Positions 37,958-54,546 of a stretch of 64,000 bases of DNA are shown piece after piece (position 1 is the stretch's first letter; every line of letters begins with the position of its first letter). The notes below the pieces were generated by a model. That model saw nothing but the letters and a program-made list of their open reading frames with translations, ran no database searches and was not told the DNA's origin. The position numbers were made by a program, and so were the translations under genes. Source of the DNA: Rotaria socialis (taxonomy: Eukaryota; Rotifera; Eurotatoria; Philodinida; Philodinidae); assembly GCA_905331475.1 (NCBI GenBank), contig CAJNYU010000691.1:62001-126000 (forward strand), in the 5' to 3' direction.

Positions 37958-38399
37958 AAGCAAGAAAGAAAAACCTATGCCATCAGACGGAGCTCGCGAG
38001 ATTTTTCTTTCTTTTTTATTCGTTTCTTTTTTCTATGATGCTGTCTGGAACGAGAATACGTATTGCGTTTGTGTGTCTACATGCAATAGAGTAAAAAGAA
38101 AAAGGTGCATGAGTGTTTGTGAAAGCTAAAACTAATAATACACAAGTGAAGAACTCCTTTTTTCAAACGTGTTGCTTTTTTAAAAATTTTCATTCGTCAT
38201 CACACAAAGTAAATAAAATAACAAAATCATTCTGCCTGACAAATATCAGCGCTTTTTATTTTCATGATATTTCTTTGACTTAAAGTTTGTAGGTTAAATG
38301 AACTTAGAAATGATGCAACTGCAGAGAAATGAATTCATAAATCGAATATCTTCTTTTTATTTATTCTGGCTTACATACAAAAAATAAACTGTATAATTT
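37161..38399. other. Intergenic, about 1.2 kb, with one tiny candidate ORF
   Basis: Upstream of the DGK gene. It contains a C/T-rich tract (37290-37330), a CA microsatellite (37927-37949) and the 36-codon ORF at 37419. CACATATTTTAG on the minus strand, about 25 nt before the DGK start, is acceptor-like. Confidence 0.5.
37419..37529 (+). CDS. Candidate 36-residue acidic peptide or first exon
   Basis: The ATG (37419) directly follows a good polypyrimidine-AG (TTCTCTATTGCAG). The frame reads MMSAMSPGQTTSMSTTNEDS, then DDDDMEDCQIFFYQMR and TAA. The composition (Ser/Thr, then Asp/Glu) is protein-like and unlike the surrounding AT-rich DNA. I saw no clear donor that would extend it, and recognise no family. 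It diverges from the DGK gene. Low confidence. Confidence 0.3.
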   Translation: MMSAMSPGQTTSMSTTNEDSDDDDMEDCQIFFYQMR

Positions 38400-39227
38400 T
38401 TAGGAAGCAGCATTTTGCTGTGACATTTTTCTCATGATAATAGCTTCAAAGTCTTCGAAATCAGGTTGCGTTAAATCTACAAAAGTAGTTTGTTTTTTCG
38501 TTGATGTTGCTGCTGTTGATGATGGCGTAGTTGTATTTGATTTTTTTTGAATTTTTACCGAAGCAAACGGTCGATCATCCAAACCTTTTTCACTTTCAAT
38601 AAAATTTGATACATGATCTTGATCAAATTCAATTAATGCACGTTTAACATTCTTGTTAATAATCGTTGAAATATTGCCAAATTTTGTAAATACTTGCCGA
38701 AGTTCATCATCTGTATAAGGTGAAGTATTTGGAGCGTATTTAATAATTATTTCTACATGATTAGATGAAGGTTTTTGCTTATTTTGTTCAAACATCTTAT
38801 GAAGTTTTTCAAGCTCTTCATCAACAAGACGACTTCCTTCACGTCTTAAACGTTCAACTTCCGTACGTAGCTTGTCAGAATTTGATTTATTAACGGTTGA
38901 AGTTGGTGCCTTTGTTGCTCTTTCTTCCTTACGTTCGAGATCTTCTTTAAATTTTTTTCGCTTATCATCCATTTGTGACAAACGTTCTTGTTGAATTTTC
39001 TTTTGTTTTCGACACGCATCATAAGCTTGTCGAGCTTGTGTATCTGTTAATAGTTCTAATGCTTTTCTAATAAGTAAAAATAGATCTCGTTTGCTAAGAT
39101 CATCTGGAAATTTATCTGGATGGCATTCTAACGCTTTTCTTCGAAATGCTGTTGTTAATTCTTTCGTTGAACATGTTTCATCAATACCAAATAATTCATA
39201 GAGATCCATCTTGGTTATGTCGTCCAT
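38400..39227 (-). CDS. DNAJC17: DNAJC17, J-domain plus RRM splicing-associated protein
   Basis: Single exon, 275 residues. The J domain is at residues about 8-75: DLYELFGIDETCSTKELTTA and the HPD motif in ECHPDKFPDD. A charged coiled coil follows (KKIQQERLSQMDDKRKKFKE; VERLRREGSRLVDEELEKL). The RRM is at about 160-225 (HVEIIIKYAPNTSPYTDDEL, FGNISTIINKNVKRALIEF). This J-coil-RRM order is that of DNAJC17/Cwf23, a cofactor of the spliceosome. Its ATG lies 146 bp after the HECTD2 stop on the same strand, with a candidate AG acceptor 13 nt upstream, so the two may be co-transcribed. Confidence 0.92.
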   Translation of the reverse strand: MDDITKMDLYELFGIDETCSTKELTTAFRRKALECHPDKFPDDLSKRDLFLLIRKALELLTDTQARQAYDACRKQKKIQQERLSQMDDKRKKFKEDLERKEERATKAPTSTVNKSNSDKLRTEVERLRREGSRLVDEELEKLHKMFEQNKQKPSSNHVEIIIKYAPNTSPYTDDELRQVFTKFGNISTIINKNVKRALIEFDQDHVSNFIESEKGLDDRPFASVKIQKKSNTTTPSSTAATSTKKQTTFVDLTQPDFEDFEAIIMRKMSQQNAAS

Positions 39228-39373
39228 TTTTTTTTTAAATCTACAAGGTCAAATAAAATAAGTAAATGAATGAATGTATTTATTTTATGAAATGGAATGA
39301 TGAAATTTATTTCACAATTTAAGAAAAAAACGAAAACAAAAGACTGTGTCTCATTCTATTTTCTTTTTTGTTA
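39228..39373 (-). promoter_or_regulatory. Intercistronic region HECTD2-DNAJC17
   Basis: The gap is 146 bp. On the minus strand it holds two AATAAA signals (complements at 39306-39311 and 39279-39284), then TTATTTGACCTTGTAG with AG at 39242-39241, 13 nt before the DNAJC17 ATG. Same layout as the plus-strand junctions. Confidence 0.5.
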
Positions 39374-44828
<5,455 letters not shown>

Positions 44829-45056
44829 TAAATATAGGTACTTGTAATTGCTTATTATTTCATTTTACTTAGTTAGGCAACATAGGTACATATGATTGGT
44901 TTAACTCGCTAACCAATCATGAAAATACATGATTGTGAGAGCGAGCGAGCCAGCCAGTTGTTGTTATTTATATATGCAACAATCTTTATTCCACGTGTCT
45001 ATGTGAACCAGAACTGTATTCATCTCGTAACAAAACAAATGCCACAAATAATATCA
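44829..45056. promoter_or_regulatory. Divergent promoter between HECTD2 and SYVN1 with inverted CCAAT boxes
   Basis: Only about 230 bp separate the two start codons. ATGATTGGTT (44892-44901) and AACCAATCAT (44911-44920) form a perfect 10-bp inverted repeat with a 9-bp spacer, placing ATTGG and CCAAT boxes face to face. Paired CCAAT boxes bound by NF-Y are typical of bidirectional animal promoters. No TATA box is evident toward SYVN1. Confidence 0.6.
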
Positions 45057-47820
45057 ATGAAAGTCGAATATTTAATTTTACTTAGTTTCCTATTAACATT
45101 TGCTGTTATAACTAATGCTTTTTATGTAAAAAAGCAATTTTATCCATCAGTTGTATATTTAACGAAGTCAAGTACAAGTCTTGCGGTAACGAGACATAAA
45201 TTAATTTCTTAATAATAAAAAATTTCATTGATCAATATATTTTCTTAGGTTCTTTATGCTCAAGCATTTGTATTTGCTATTTTATTTGGTAAATTTATTC
45301 AACGTATATTTCTCGGACCGCTTCGTGCGATTGAAACAGAAGTTAGTTAAGATCAAAACATTTTTTTGTTGTTAGAATTTTACCGGATTATTTTTATTTT
45401 TATTTCAAAGCATCTGTATGATCGTGCATGGTTTTCTATCACAGAAACATGCTTAGCATTTACTGTATTTCGTGATGATTTCAGTCCACGTTTTGTCGCT
45501 TTGTTTGCAGTTTTACTTTTTCTGAAATGTTTTCATTGGCTTTTAGAAGATCGTGTTGATTATGTAAGTAAAATTAATGTTTCTTACATAGAAACGACAT
45601 ATCTTGGATTTAGATGGAACAAAGTCCTGTTCTTGGACCAATATTTCATACACGAGTTATTGGTATGATAAAGTACTTGTTGTTCAGTATTATCAATATT
45701 CTTTGATTTGCTTATAGGTCTTTTAAGTGTTTTAAGTATTCTCGATTATTTATTTATTTCATCAGCTTATATGCATACAATAGCCAAGGGAGCATCAGTT
45801 CAAATTGTTTTTGGTTTTGAGGTATGATCAACAGAATTTATTCAAGCGTTATACATTTGAAATTTGTTTGTAAAGATATTCTCTTACGAGTAGCTTATTT
45901 TTAACTATCAATTCAGTCGCATGCCCACTTATTAATATAGAGTTATGATCGAAAAATTTAAATTTTCACTAATGAAAATGAAATATTTTTGAAGAATTCA
46001 AAATCACCGAACTTCGATCTGAAAGTTTCGTCATTGCACGCATCTTGATGTTTATCATCTAGTTATGAAATTTGCAATTTTACAGTCACGTCTTCCTTTC
46101 AGCAATACTTTTATTACAGCGACCATAACTCCTCTTATCAATAGGCGACTTACTGATTGATCTTCGTTTTTATCATGTCCAAATTGAATACGATGCATCC
46201 TTAGCGAATTACCTTGAAGGTAGAAACACAGATCTTCCTTGTTACTGAAGTATTTAGATGCGTAGTATTGGGAATATGTATGTATTGGGAAGGATGCTAA
46301 AGATTTTTACTTTTTGTTATCAATGACAGTCAATAATTTTATTCTTTTGAAAATACCTTTAGTATGCAATCCTACTTGTTTCGGTTATTACAACTGCAAT
46401 AAAATATATTCTTCATTCAATTGAAATTCGTGCCGGTGAACAATGGGAAAATAAAGGTGTATTTATGCTCTATTCAGATTTAATTCTTGGACTTTTTCGT
46501 CTTACACTTTATATGATATTTATCATGGTTATGATGAAAATACATACATTTCCATTATTTGCTATTCGACCAATGTTTATTGCCATGCGGTAAAATATTT
46601 CTTTTTTTTTTAAACATTGATCTATTTTTTTTCGTGCCTATCTGATTTTCAGAGCATTCCGTAAATCGTGCAATGATGTTCTTGAATCACGACGTGCTAT
46701 ACGTAATCTAAATACCATGTATCCAGATTTAACAGCTGAGGAACTTGGTAATGCTACTGATACTACGTGTATCATATGTAGAGAAGAAATGCAGGTACAA
46801 CAAAGTATCAAGCGTCTTACTTGTCAACATATATTTCATAAAAATTGTTTACGTTCATGGTTTCAACGACAACAAACTTGTATGTTTAGCATATTTATTT
46901 TTTTTTCTTATTGATGTTATATAACAAATTATAATAACAGGTCCAATTTGTCGAACTACTGTTTTGCGTCCCGTACCTACTCGAGCAGCTGCGGCCGCCG
47001 CCGCCGCCGCACCACTAGTCAATGCGCAACCAGCAGCAGCTTCACAATCACAAGCTCAAATACCTGTTTCTACAGCTAGATTTCCTCCGTCACCATCACA
47101 TCTTGCGCCAAGTTCAGCTGCATCATCAACCTCTAGTTCTACACCAACTAATACATCAACGCAAGCGTCACCACCAAATTTCAATACAATGGGTGCCGGA
47201 GTATTTCCACAAATGGCATTTAATTCATTTCCTATGGTATTACCACCATTCGGTAAGGTTTTAAAAAAAAACGCTACACTACAATATCATTATCTTTAAT
47301 TAAGCTTTTCCACCTCCACCTTTACCACCAGCTAATTTTGCTGGTATGTCAGAAGAAACGATTCGAGCAATGGAAGGAACAGAATTATCTCATGTTCAAG
47401 CACGTATTCAATGTTTACGTAATGTAAGAACATTATTAGATGCATCAATGATACAAATGCAACAATATATGAATATTGTCTTAACGCAAAGGTTAGTATT
47501 TTGAAGAATTTTCCTTTTAAATTAACGTTTGTTTTCTTTTTTACCTTTAAATAGTAATATGGAAAATGGCACAGGTCTATTGAATAACCTCAAAAATGAT
47601 ACCGATCAAGTTTTGACATCATCGGACGAGAATAATTCGAGAAATAGTAAGCATTATTTTAGTTAGATGTCATACTAGTGATATAATTCTCTACGATTTA
47701 GATGTATTAAATCCCATTAATGAGAACGATGCTGATGTAATCCGTCGTCAACGATTAGAGCATTATAGGCAAAGATTGTCACCATCAACAACAAATCAAG
47801 AAAACAATAATGATAGTTAA
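45057..47820 (+). CDS. SYVN1: SYVN1 / HRD1, ER membrane RING E3 ligase of ERAD
   Basis: About 11 exons: 45057-45185, 45249-45341, 45411-45563, 45614-45662, 45718-45821, 46363-46589, 46653-46879, 46941-47252, 47305-47491, 47565-47646, 47702-47820. Multi-pass N-terminal half with FYVKKQFYPSVVYLTKSSTS, CLAFTVFRDDFSPRFVALF, FLKCFHWLLEDRVDY and HTFPLFAIRPMF. The RING-H2 finger follows (CIICREEM, CQHIFHKNCLRSWFQRQQT, CPIC), then a Pro/Ala/Ser-rich tail with a nine-Ala run, and the conserved C-terminal helix (ELSHVQARIQCLRNVRTLLD). HRD1 ubiquitinates misfolded ER proteins with SEL1L and derlins. Start ATG 45057 (MKVEYLILLS) matches the family start; in-frame ATGs at 45039 and 44919 would add N-terminal residues. 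Confidence 0.95.
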
Positions 47821-48964
47821 ACATATTTTCATGTATGCTTTAGTGAAACAGTGTTCTCTTCCTTTTTGACTTCACTTTTTTTTTCTCTCAATTTGCGTAC
47901 TCTTTCATTGTAAATACGTATATACATATAATTATAAACTAATTCGAAATTTTGTTTTCTTATCTGTTAACCCAGCAAGTTATTGGTTTTAGCTCATGTA
48001 AGACAATTGTATACGCCTATGATTTCTTGAATGAAAGTAAAGCAATGAAACATCTAATTTGTTTGCTTACGACAATTTATTCTACTTCAATAAAGAACTA
48101 ATTTCAATATCAAGAATTTCTTAATCTTTTTATGCAGAAGCTTTATTATCTGTCTCGATAGAAAAAACGGCTCAAAAACGTATAATTCATGAATATCAGA
48201 AGTTTTTATTTTCATCTTCTTTAGTGTTTGTTTTGGATGTCATGTCGCCAAGTAATTACATATTTTTAATGATAGTACAATTGGATTCATTAAAAAAAAA
48301 TATTTCGGAGACTAAAAACTAAAATTGAAAAAAGATTATTCTGTCACGATTCTTTTGCAGCTTCAAATTACTATTCGGCCTTACTCTTACCATTGAAATA
48401 CGTTAACTCGAAAATAATGAGTACTCTAAACTTAAGTGAGTGTATGCACACACAGATTACATTGAACCTTTAAGTACGTTTGATAAGTAAAAATACTCAG
48501 TTCAAAAACGATTTAAACAACCTGACCACATTAACGTCATAAAATGTTTTGCATTAAGTTATCTTTTTGTGATATCTATTCAGTCATGTCGTTTTCATTC
48601 TGATTAATCAATAATAAAATTTTGACTGATTTTGTTTTGCAATGACTAATGCAATCTATCCTTCTAATCTGAAATCATCATGAATCATTTACGAATAATA
48701 ATCTCTTCAATTGATATTCTTAACCGAATTCATGGAACGAAAAAAAGAAAAAAGAGCAGTTAATCCGTTAAACATGATAAGAGTTAATTGGCTTATATAT
48801 ATATATATATGCATGCACTACTTCAATGTCACTTAACAGAACATAACTTTGATTAATTGCATGTAAATAATGAGATGATCTATTCGAAGTGAAATTGGCT
48901 TTCCGATATATTATAAATAAAATTCTCTGTCCATCGTCAGTTTGCTTTCAATTCAATCCACAAA
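47821..48964. other. Intergenic, about 1.1 kb; TATA promoter at its right end
   Basis: No gene seen. TATAAATA at 48912-48919, with an initiator-like TCAGTTT about 25 nt downstream (48938-48944), lies 45-50 bp before the next ATG. A short TA repeat lies at 48797-48812. Confidence 0.5.
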
Positions 48965-49507
48965 ATGCCCCGAGCGCAGCAATCACGTAAACGTCATTCT
49001 TCATCGTTCATCAAATTCGTTGCTCGTCTTCAACATACACTGTCAACGAAAAATATTAAAGCATCAACTCCTGTTATTCAACAGCAATTATCTCGGCAAT
49101 CGAATCCTGCTCCAGTAAGTCTTTTCTTTAACATCAATAACTTCGACGATGTTGTCTTTTTTTTCTAGCTACCTAAATTTCCTTCATTCATAAATTCAAA
49201 TTATCCACGTTGTCGTTTATCACAAATTCTTTATGATCCAACACGTCAAACTGAATATTTAAGTGAAATAGAAGAAAAAAGCAATTCTGATACATCTGAA
49301 CAATCACTTGCTGCTGAAGATAACGATTCATGTTACGATTCGATGAGTGATCATCGTCGAAGTCATAGATTCAATTTGTCGCAAATGAATGTTAGTATGG
49401 ATAATGTTGTGAATCATCGAAATCAACCATTAAAATTGAAATTACCAAATTCATTGGATACTGCACGTTTTCATTCAACTGCTATCCATGATATGGGACA
49501 CTTTTGA
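48965..49507 (+). CDS. Unknown small basic, Ser-rich protein
   Basis: Two exons, 48965-49114 and 49169-49507, in phase (NPAP|LPKFPS), 162 residues. The first 35 residues are strongly basic (MPRAQQSRKRHSSSFIKFVA, then RLQHTLSTKN) and could be a nuclear or membrane-binding segment. The middle is acidic and Ser-rich (SEIEEKSNSDTSEQSLAAED). The end is HDMGHF. No domain, signal peptide or membrane helix is recognised. Unlike most genes here it has a TATA-type promoter instead of an AG acceptor before the ATG, as in regulated, tissue-restricted genes. I cannot name it. Confidence 0.65.
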
Positions 49508-51463
49508 AATCTCGAGATCTATATGTATTTATTCATATGTTTTTGTTTTTGTGATATCTATTTATTCATAATAAATTATTTATTGATCCTAGGGATCATT
49601 TGCTTAGAATAGAAAAAACTGTTCTTAATTTCTCTTATCAACAATCAATTTTCCGATCTATGTAGAAATAGATCGTAGTGTCACATTTTTCTCTTCGATT
49701 TAATTAATAGCTATTCTGTTAGCCCTCACTGAGATTCAAGAAACTGAATATAATTTTTATATCTTCTATAAGATCATTGGACGACTTCACTATTGGTCAC
49801 TTCATCTCATATTTGAGTTGCTGCTAATTACTAAAGTAACAGATATGGCCGAATTAGAAAAGAATATAAACGATTTATGTCAAAAACAGTCAACTACAAA
49901 TCAATAAACGTGCATCGGTATCTAGTCCTCTATGACTACAGAACTACTGCGAATGACATTGTAATCACTACCATTCAAGTGCGTTGAAGGGTCTAAACTA
50001 GAACAATGAAAGATGCTACTATTTTTTTTATGATATTACTATACAACTATGAGCAGAACAGAAAGAAGAGTTTTTTTTTGAAAGAATCAGTAAAAAGATG
50101 ATATACAATTTATTCTCTATCTCCAGTTTTTGTTCTGTTTTTGTTGCTAACCATTCAACCAATAAATATATATCATTTCTTAGAAGCGACCGATGGCCAG
50201 CATTTCATGTTGAGTCAATCGAAAGATGAAATGAGAAAAGTGGGAGAGCGAGAATTGGTCGAACGACAATTAGTCGCAGTGTAGATTTGGTCGCATGTTT
50301 GACTGAAGCATGGTTCTTTTCTAATTCAAAAAAACTTCAATTTACACAATTGTGACTCAATCACACATAGCACAGCTTGAGGCTGAGAGGGTATGTGTAA
50401 AAAATGACGATGTGCTTCATGAAATAGATAAGTAGATGGTCTGGCTGGTAAACGCTAACTGAATGATGGCATTCGCTGTTCAGCTTCATCGAAATATTAT
50501 GAAAAGATGAAAACTATATTCATAGCGGAATAGCGAAAAGCGCAGCAGGCAGAGACCTCTGAATAAGAAAAAAGTCATTCGCATGAAGCAAAGTTTTAAA
50601 GTAACTACCACTGGCTCTCATGTAGTGCTTTATACGTAATTAGAAGAGTTTGCTAAACATCGATATTCATACTCATATTTAATGTTCCTGATTTTTGACT
50701 AGATTGTTAGCTATTGTCTAGATCTCTCTGAGTTATTTTTCTGTAAAACTAATAAAAACTTTTCTGCAATTTTATTTTCGAGAATTTCGACCAATTCTAT
50801 AATACAACTAATTGTCGTAGCGCCCAATTGTCTCTACGACCAATTGCCGTAGACCCATCAACAACAACATTCAACACACTAGTTGATAATCAACAAGAAC
50901 AATATTCAAACATTTTTATGGGCAATATTCATTTCGTAACATTTTCTCATTGCTATGATTTTTATATATGATCATCCTATATCGTATTCTTCACTTGAAA
51001 ATATCCCGCAAGTGTATGAACATTAGTTTTCATCCTATTTTGAATATATTTGTGGTTTTTCTTTGATGCGGTAAAATAATAAATAGTGTGTAAGACGAAT
51101 TTGCATAAAGCTTATAAAGTTTGTTACTCTAACAAATAATGAACGAACATGCAACAACAAAAAAAATGCTTACAATCTTTCTTTGCATTTTATATTGAAA
51201 TTCGATAATAGAAGACTTTCGTAAAGTCTTGTTTTTCACGCATAAAAGGTATGCTCCAATTTCTTTTACTAGTTTCGACTTCAGCAATATAATACTATTT
51301 GTGAATGTATCGTAGATAAAGAGAAGATGAGTTCTAGTTGCTATCTGTCTGCTAGTGACAATCGATAATGATTGGTTCTAACCATTGATACCCATGACTC
51401 ATCGGGTAGTAGGTACAAAATTGTTCTGTCAGTTAGGCATACTATTTAATCCTTGTCACGTCT
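49508..51463. other. Intergenic, about 2 kb, with a degenerate inverted-repeat element
   Basis: No gene recognised. It contains the candidate element at 50253-50845. TTGTTCTGTCAG at 51422-51433 is acceptor-like and precedes the FBXO22 start by about 30 nt. Confidence 0.5.
50253..50845. mobile_element. Degenerate MITE-like element with AATTGGTCG ends
   Basis: The left end starts AATTGGTCGAACGACAATTA. The reverse complement of the right end reads AATTGGTCGTAGAGACAATT and then GGGCGC, giving an imperfect inverted repeat of about 25 bp. The AATTGGTCG and CGACAATTAG motifs recur inside both ends as subterminal repeats. There is no coding capacity. No clear target duplication, so the borders are approximate. 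Confidence 0.45.
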
Positions 51464-52819
51464 ATGGACGAGTATGCTACAGAGGAAAATAACAAGGTCG
51501 AATCTTGTACATCAATATTACCTCATGATATTTTTACCACAATTTATGACATAACTCGAGCAATATTTCGACACTTACCAATTCGTTCAGTTGATTCATG
51601 TTCATTAGTTTGTCAATCATGGACCGATATATCTCGTTTAACGAAATCTCATCGTCATACAATTCATACTTTAACCTATCCGTCAAATCCGTTATCAACA
51701 ACAACAACATGTTCTAATCTTTTACATGACTTTGATGAATTTATATCATTATATATAAATAATCATCTTTGGTCTTTACCAACTTTCGCCTTAGTTGTAT
51801 CGACAAATATATTAGCAAGTAAAGGATTTTATTCTTCAGGGAATTCTCCGCCGCCAATAAAGCATCCGCGTAGAGTTCATTCAGAAGCAGGAAGTTCAAA
51901 ACGAATTACTGAACGTTTTGGTATATCACAAGCACTGATAAGACATTTAAATAAATCATGTAAAGTTTTAATGATAGCTGCCGATGGAATTATTGCATCA
52001 ACAGAGAATAATCAATCGAATGAAATTGAATCAGGTAAATAGTAATCATCTAGTTTTATTTTGTATTTTCAAGAAAAAAAAAACTAATGAAAATAATAAT
52101 TCTTTTTCATTTATTTAGATGATGCCATTGGTATTTTATTTCTTCCCCATTTTCCTCCAGATGTACTTGGAGTATATCCATTTGAAATTCCATCGACTGC
52201 TCAAATAGCATCCGATATGTCACGGTCTGAATTACATCGTTTTCTTGGTTCAGTACCGGATGATGTCCAAATACGATGTGTTATATTTTTCTTTGTACAA
52301 CGTCAATCCTATGCAGTTGATTGTATAAAAAAATTACTTGAATATTATCCATCACAAATAGCTATTATTGGAGGTTTTGTTGATAAAATCAATTATGACG
52401 ATAGACAAATTCATACATCAAGAACATCGTATGATGCATGTGGAATTGTTATAACAGGTGATAAAAAACGTTTACATATTGGTGAAGTTTTATTAGAAAA
52501 TCATATACGTACACGTGAACAAATACGAGATAAATTAAAAGAATTAAAATACCTAGAAACTAATCCGTGTTTATCATTTGCAATACAAATAAGTTGTATT
52601 GCCCGTGGCTCAAATTATTATAATGATGAGCAAAATGTTGAATGTTCTGAATTTCGTAAATTATTTCCTAGTACACCATTAATTGGCGTTTTTGGAAACG
52701 GTGAACTTGGCCATGATTATTTACCAAAGAGTAATCAAACAATAGCAAAACAGCAAACTGGAAAAAATTTATTTCGTGGTTATTCATCTGTGTTTTCATT
52801 GATCTCACTACAACTATGA
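51464..52819 (+). CDS. FBXO22: FBXO22, F-box and FIST-domain SCF substrate receptor
   Basis: Two exons, 51464-52034 and 52119-52819, joined in phase at IES|DDAIGILF, 423 residues (human about 403). An F-box lies at about residues 28-62 (YDITRAIFRHLPIRSVDSCS, LVCQSW). The C-terminal FIST-C-type region contains CKVLMIAADGIIAS, HRFLGSVPDDVQIRCVIFFF, IAIIGGFVDKINYDD, SFAIQISCIARGSNYY and PSTPLIGVFGNGELG, the family's most conserved patches. FBXO22 recruits substrates such as KDM4 proteins to SCF ubiquitin ligase. The first half has diverged. It is followed after 125 bp by golgin-45 on the same strand. Confidence 0.88.
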
Positions 52820-52944
52820 ACAGTATTTTAACATAAGAAGATAAATTTATCTAATTTAAAATATTTCGTTTGCTTTAAATTGCATATTAGCAATAAAATC
52901 AAAATAATCTCGTTTTCTCTTATTCTGTTTTTGTTTTTAGATAG
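52820..52944 (+). promoter_or_regulatory. Intercistronic region FBXO22-BLZF1
   Basis: The gap is 125 bp. AATAAA lies at 52892-52897, then CTGTTTTTGTTTTTAG with AG at 52939-52940, 4 nt before the BLZF1 ATG (52945). Same layout as the other operon-like junctions. Confidence 0.5.
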
Positions 52945-54546
52945 ATGAATTCAAATGATAGTCCGGTGATAGATAATGATCAACGTGTAAATAGACGTGC
53001 TCATAAGCATTTACATTACATTCCATGGGAACCAACTCGAGCAGCTATTTCAAGAACAGAGCAAACAAAATGTATTCCTACGGTTCCTGAACAATCTATT
53101 TCCACACAACTATATCGATATCACAATAGTACTAGATCTCCATCACCACTTTTATCATCGAATATCATTACAAAAGATATCATTAATATTGGAAATAAAA
53201 TTAAACCGACTGCTACTGTTGAGCCATTCCAAGCATCAATTAACGTCGATGAAATTCTCTATGGAATAAGGTCAGCTATTGTTCACAGATGAAATTTTGT
53301 GTTTAATTAAAAATGATTGATACAATAGTTTCTTTTTCTTTTACATTAGACCATCGAGTCCAAATACTCATACATCTCAAGATCTCAATTTATCAAGTGA
53401 TCAACAAGAACTGAAACTTGAATTAGAACGTGCACAAGATGAAAATGCTGGTCTTAAACAACAACTTGATATTCAAACTCAAGTATTTATTTGTTCAATC
53501 AAGGAAACTATTATTAGAATATTAATCATTTCTTTAGGTTAATGCTGAGCTGAAAAAATTACTTGTTGCTTCAATTGGTAATGATTTTCAATATCGATTA
53601 GAACGACTTCTTCGGTATTCATTTTTCTATTCAATTTTTCTAAATATTTTAATTTTTCATTCTAGTGACAAATCTCGTTATGAAATAGAAATTCAAACAT
53701 TAACAAGAAAAATAAATGATTTACTTGAAGATATTGAAAAACTTACTATCAAATGCGATATTAATCAAAGTAAACTAGCAGGCAGCCGGTAAATTGATTA
53801 ATGAATTATTATTTATTTAAATATTCAAATTATTTATTTTTTTCTCTGTAGAGTTCTAATCGATGAACTTAACATGCATAAAAGTGTTTTGAGTGTTCAA
53901 TATAATGATTGCACTAATGTTATTCAACGTTTACTTGCTGAACGTTCTAAAATAGCAAAAGAACTTGTTCAAGCTCATAGGTTTATTTTTCGTTTATATT
54001 CAAAAATTAAATCTTCACTTTTTTGTTTTTATTCCGATATCTAGTTCTCTATCGTTGTTGAATGAAATGGCCTTAAATAATAGTCGAAAACATCTATCAA
54101 TCTCGCCGAAATTCGATTTAATTCAACTTTCATCTTACGTACAAACATTAGCATCATCACTTTATAATTATTTAAAACAGACTATATTTCATCAGCAAGC
54201 AAATTATCGTCAATTGAGTATACAACTTGAATTAACTGAAACAGAAACATGTGCACTGGAGGTCAGTCTACAAATAGAATAGGCGATTCTATTTTTTTTT
54301 ATATAAATGTTTCTTTTTGTTATCTAGATTTTACAGAGTCATACATCGGTATCATCATCAGTACAAGCATCAACAAATACAATTGATAAAAAATTAAATG
54401 ATATTGAACAAATAGAATCTATGATTAATCGTTTAAAATTAGTTAGCCAAAAAAAATCCCATGAACGTTTTCATCCAACAACACGTTATGAAAATTTAAC
54501 CTTAAATTGTTGCCGTGACTGTTCAGGAGAAATTTATATTGTCTAA
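52945..54546 (+). CDS. BLZF1: Golgin-45 (BLZF1), Golgi coiled-coil tether
   Basis: Seven exons spanning 52945-54546, separated by introns of about 50-70 bp: about 52945-53271, 53350-53480, 53539-53613, 53667-53789, 53853-53978, 54044-54261, 54328-54546. The N-terminus is disordered. The coiled coil begins at QQELKLELERAQDENAGLKQ and runs through NAELKKLLVASIGNDFQYRL, INDLLEDIEKLTIKCDINQS and SRVLIDELNMHKSVLSVQ. The C-terminus RFHPTTRYENLTLNCCRDCS followed by GEIYIV is the signature of golgin-45. In animals it binds GRASP55 and Rab2 and holds medial Golgi stacks together; the C-terminal tail is the PDZ-type ligand for GRASP55. Likely downstream member of a pair with FBXO22. Confidence 0.93.

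Noticed and set aside
44919..45056. N-terminal extension of SYVN1 from ATG 44919
   Set aside because: HRD1 proteins start at the equivalent of MKVEYL with the first membrane helix; the extension overlaps the promoter palindrome.
46987..47020. NotI-like and SpeI-like sites suggesting vector sequence
   Set aside because: They fall in frame within the Ala-Pro-rich SYVN1 tail and are flanked by coding sequence on both sides.
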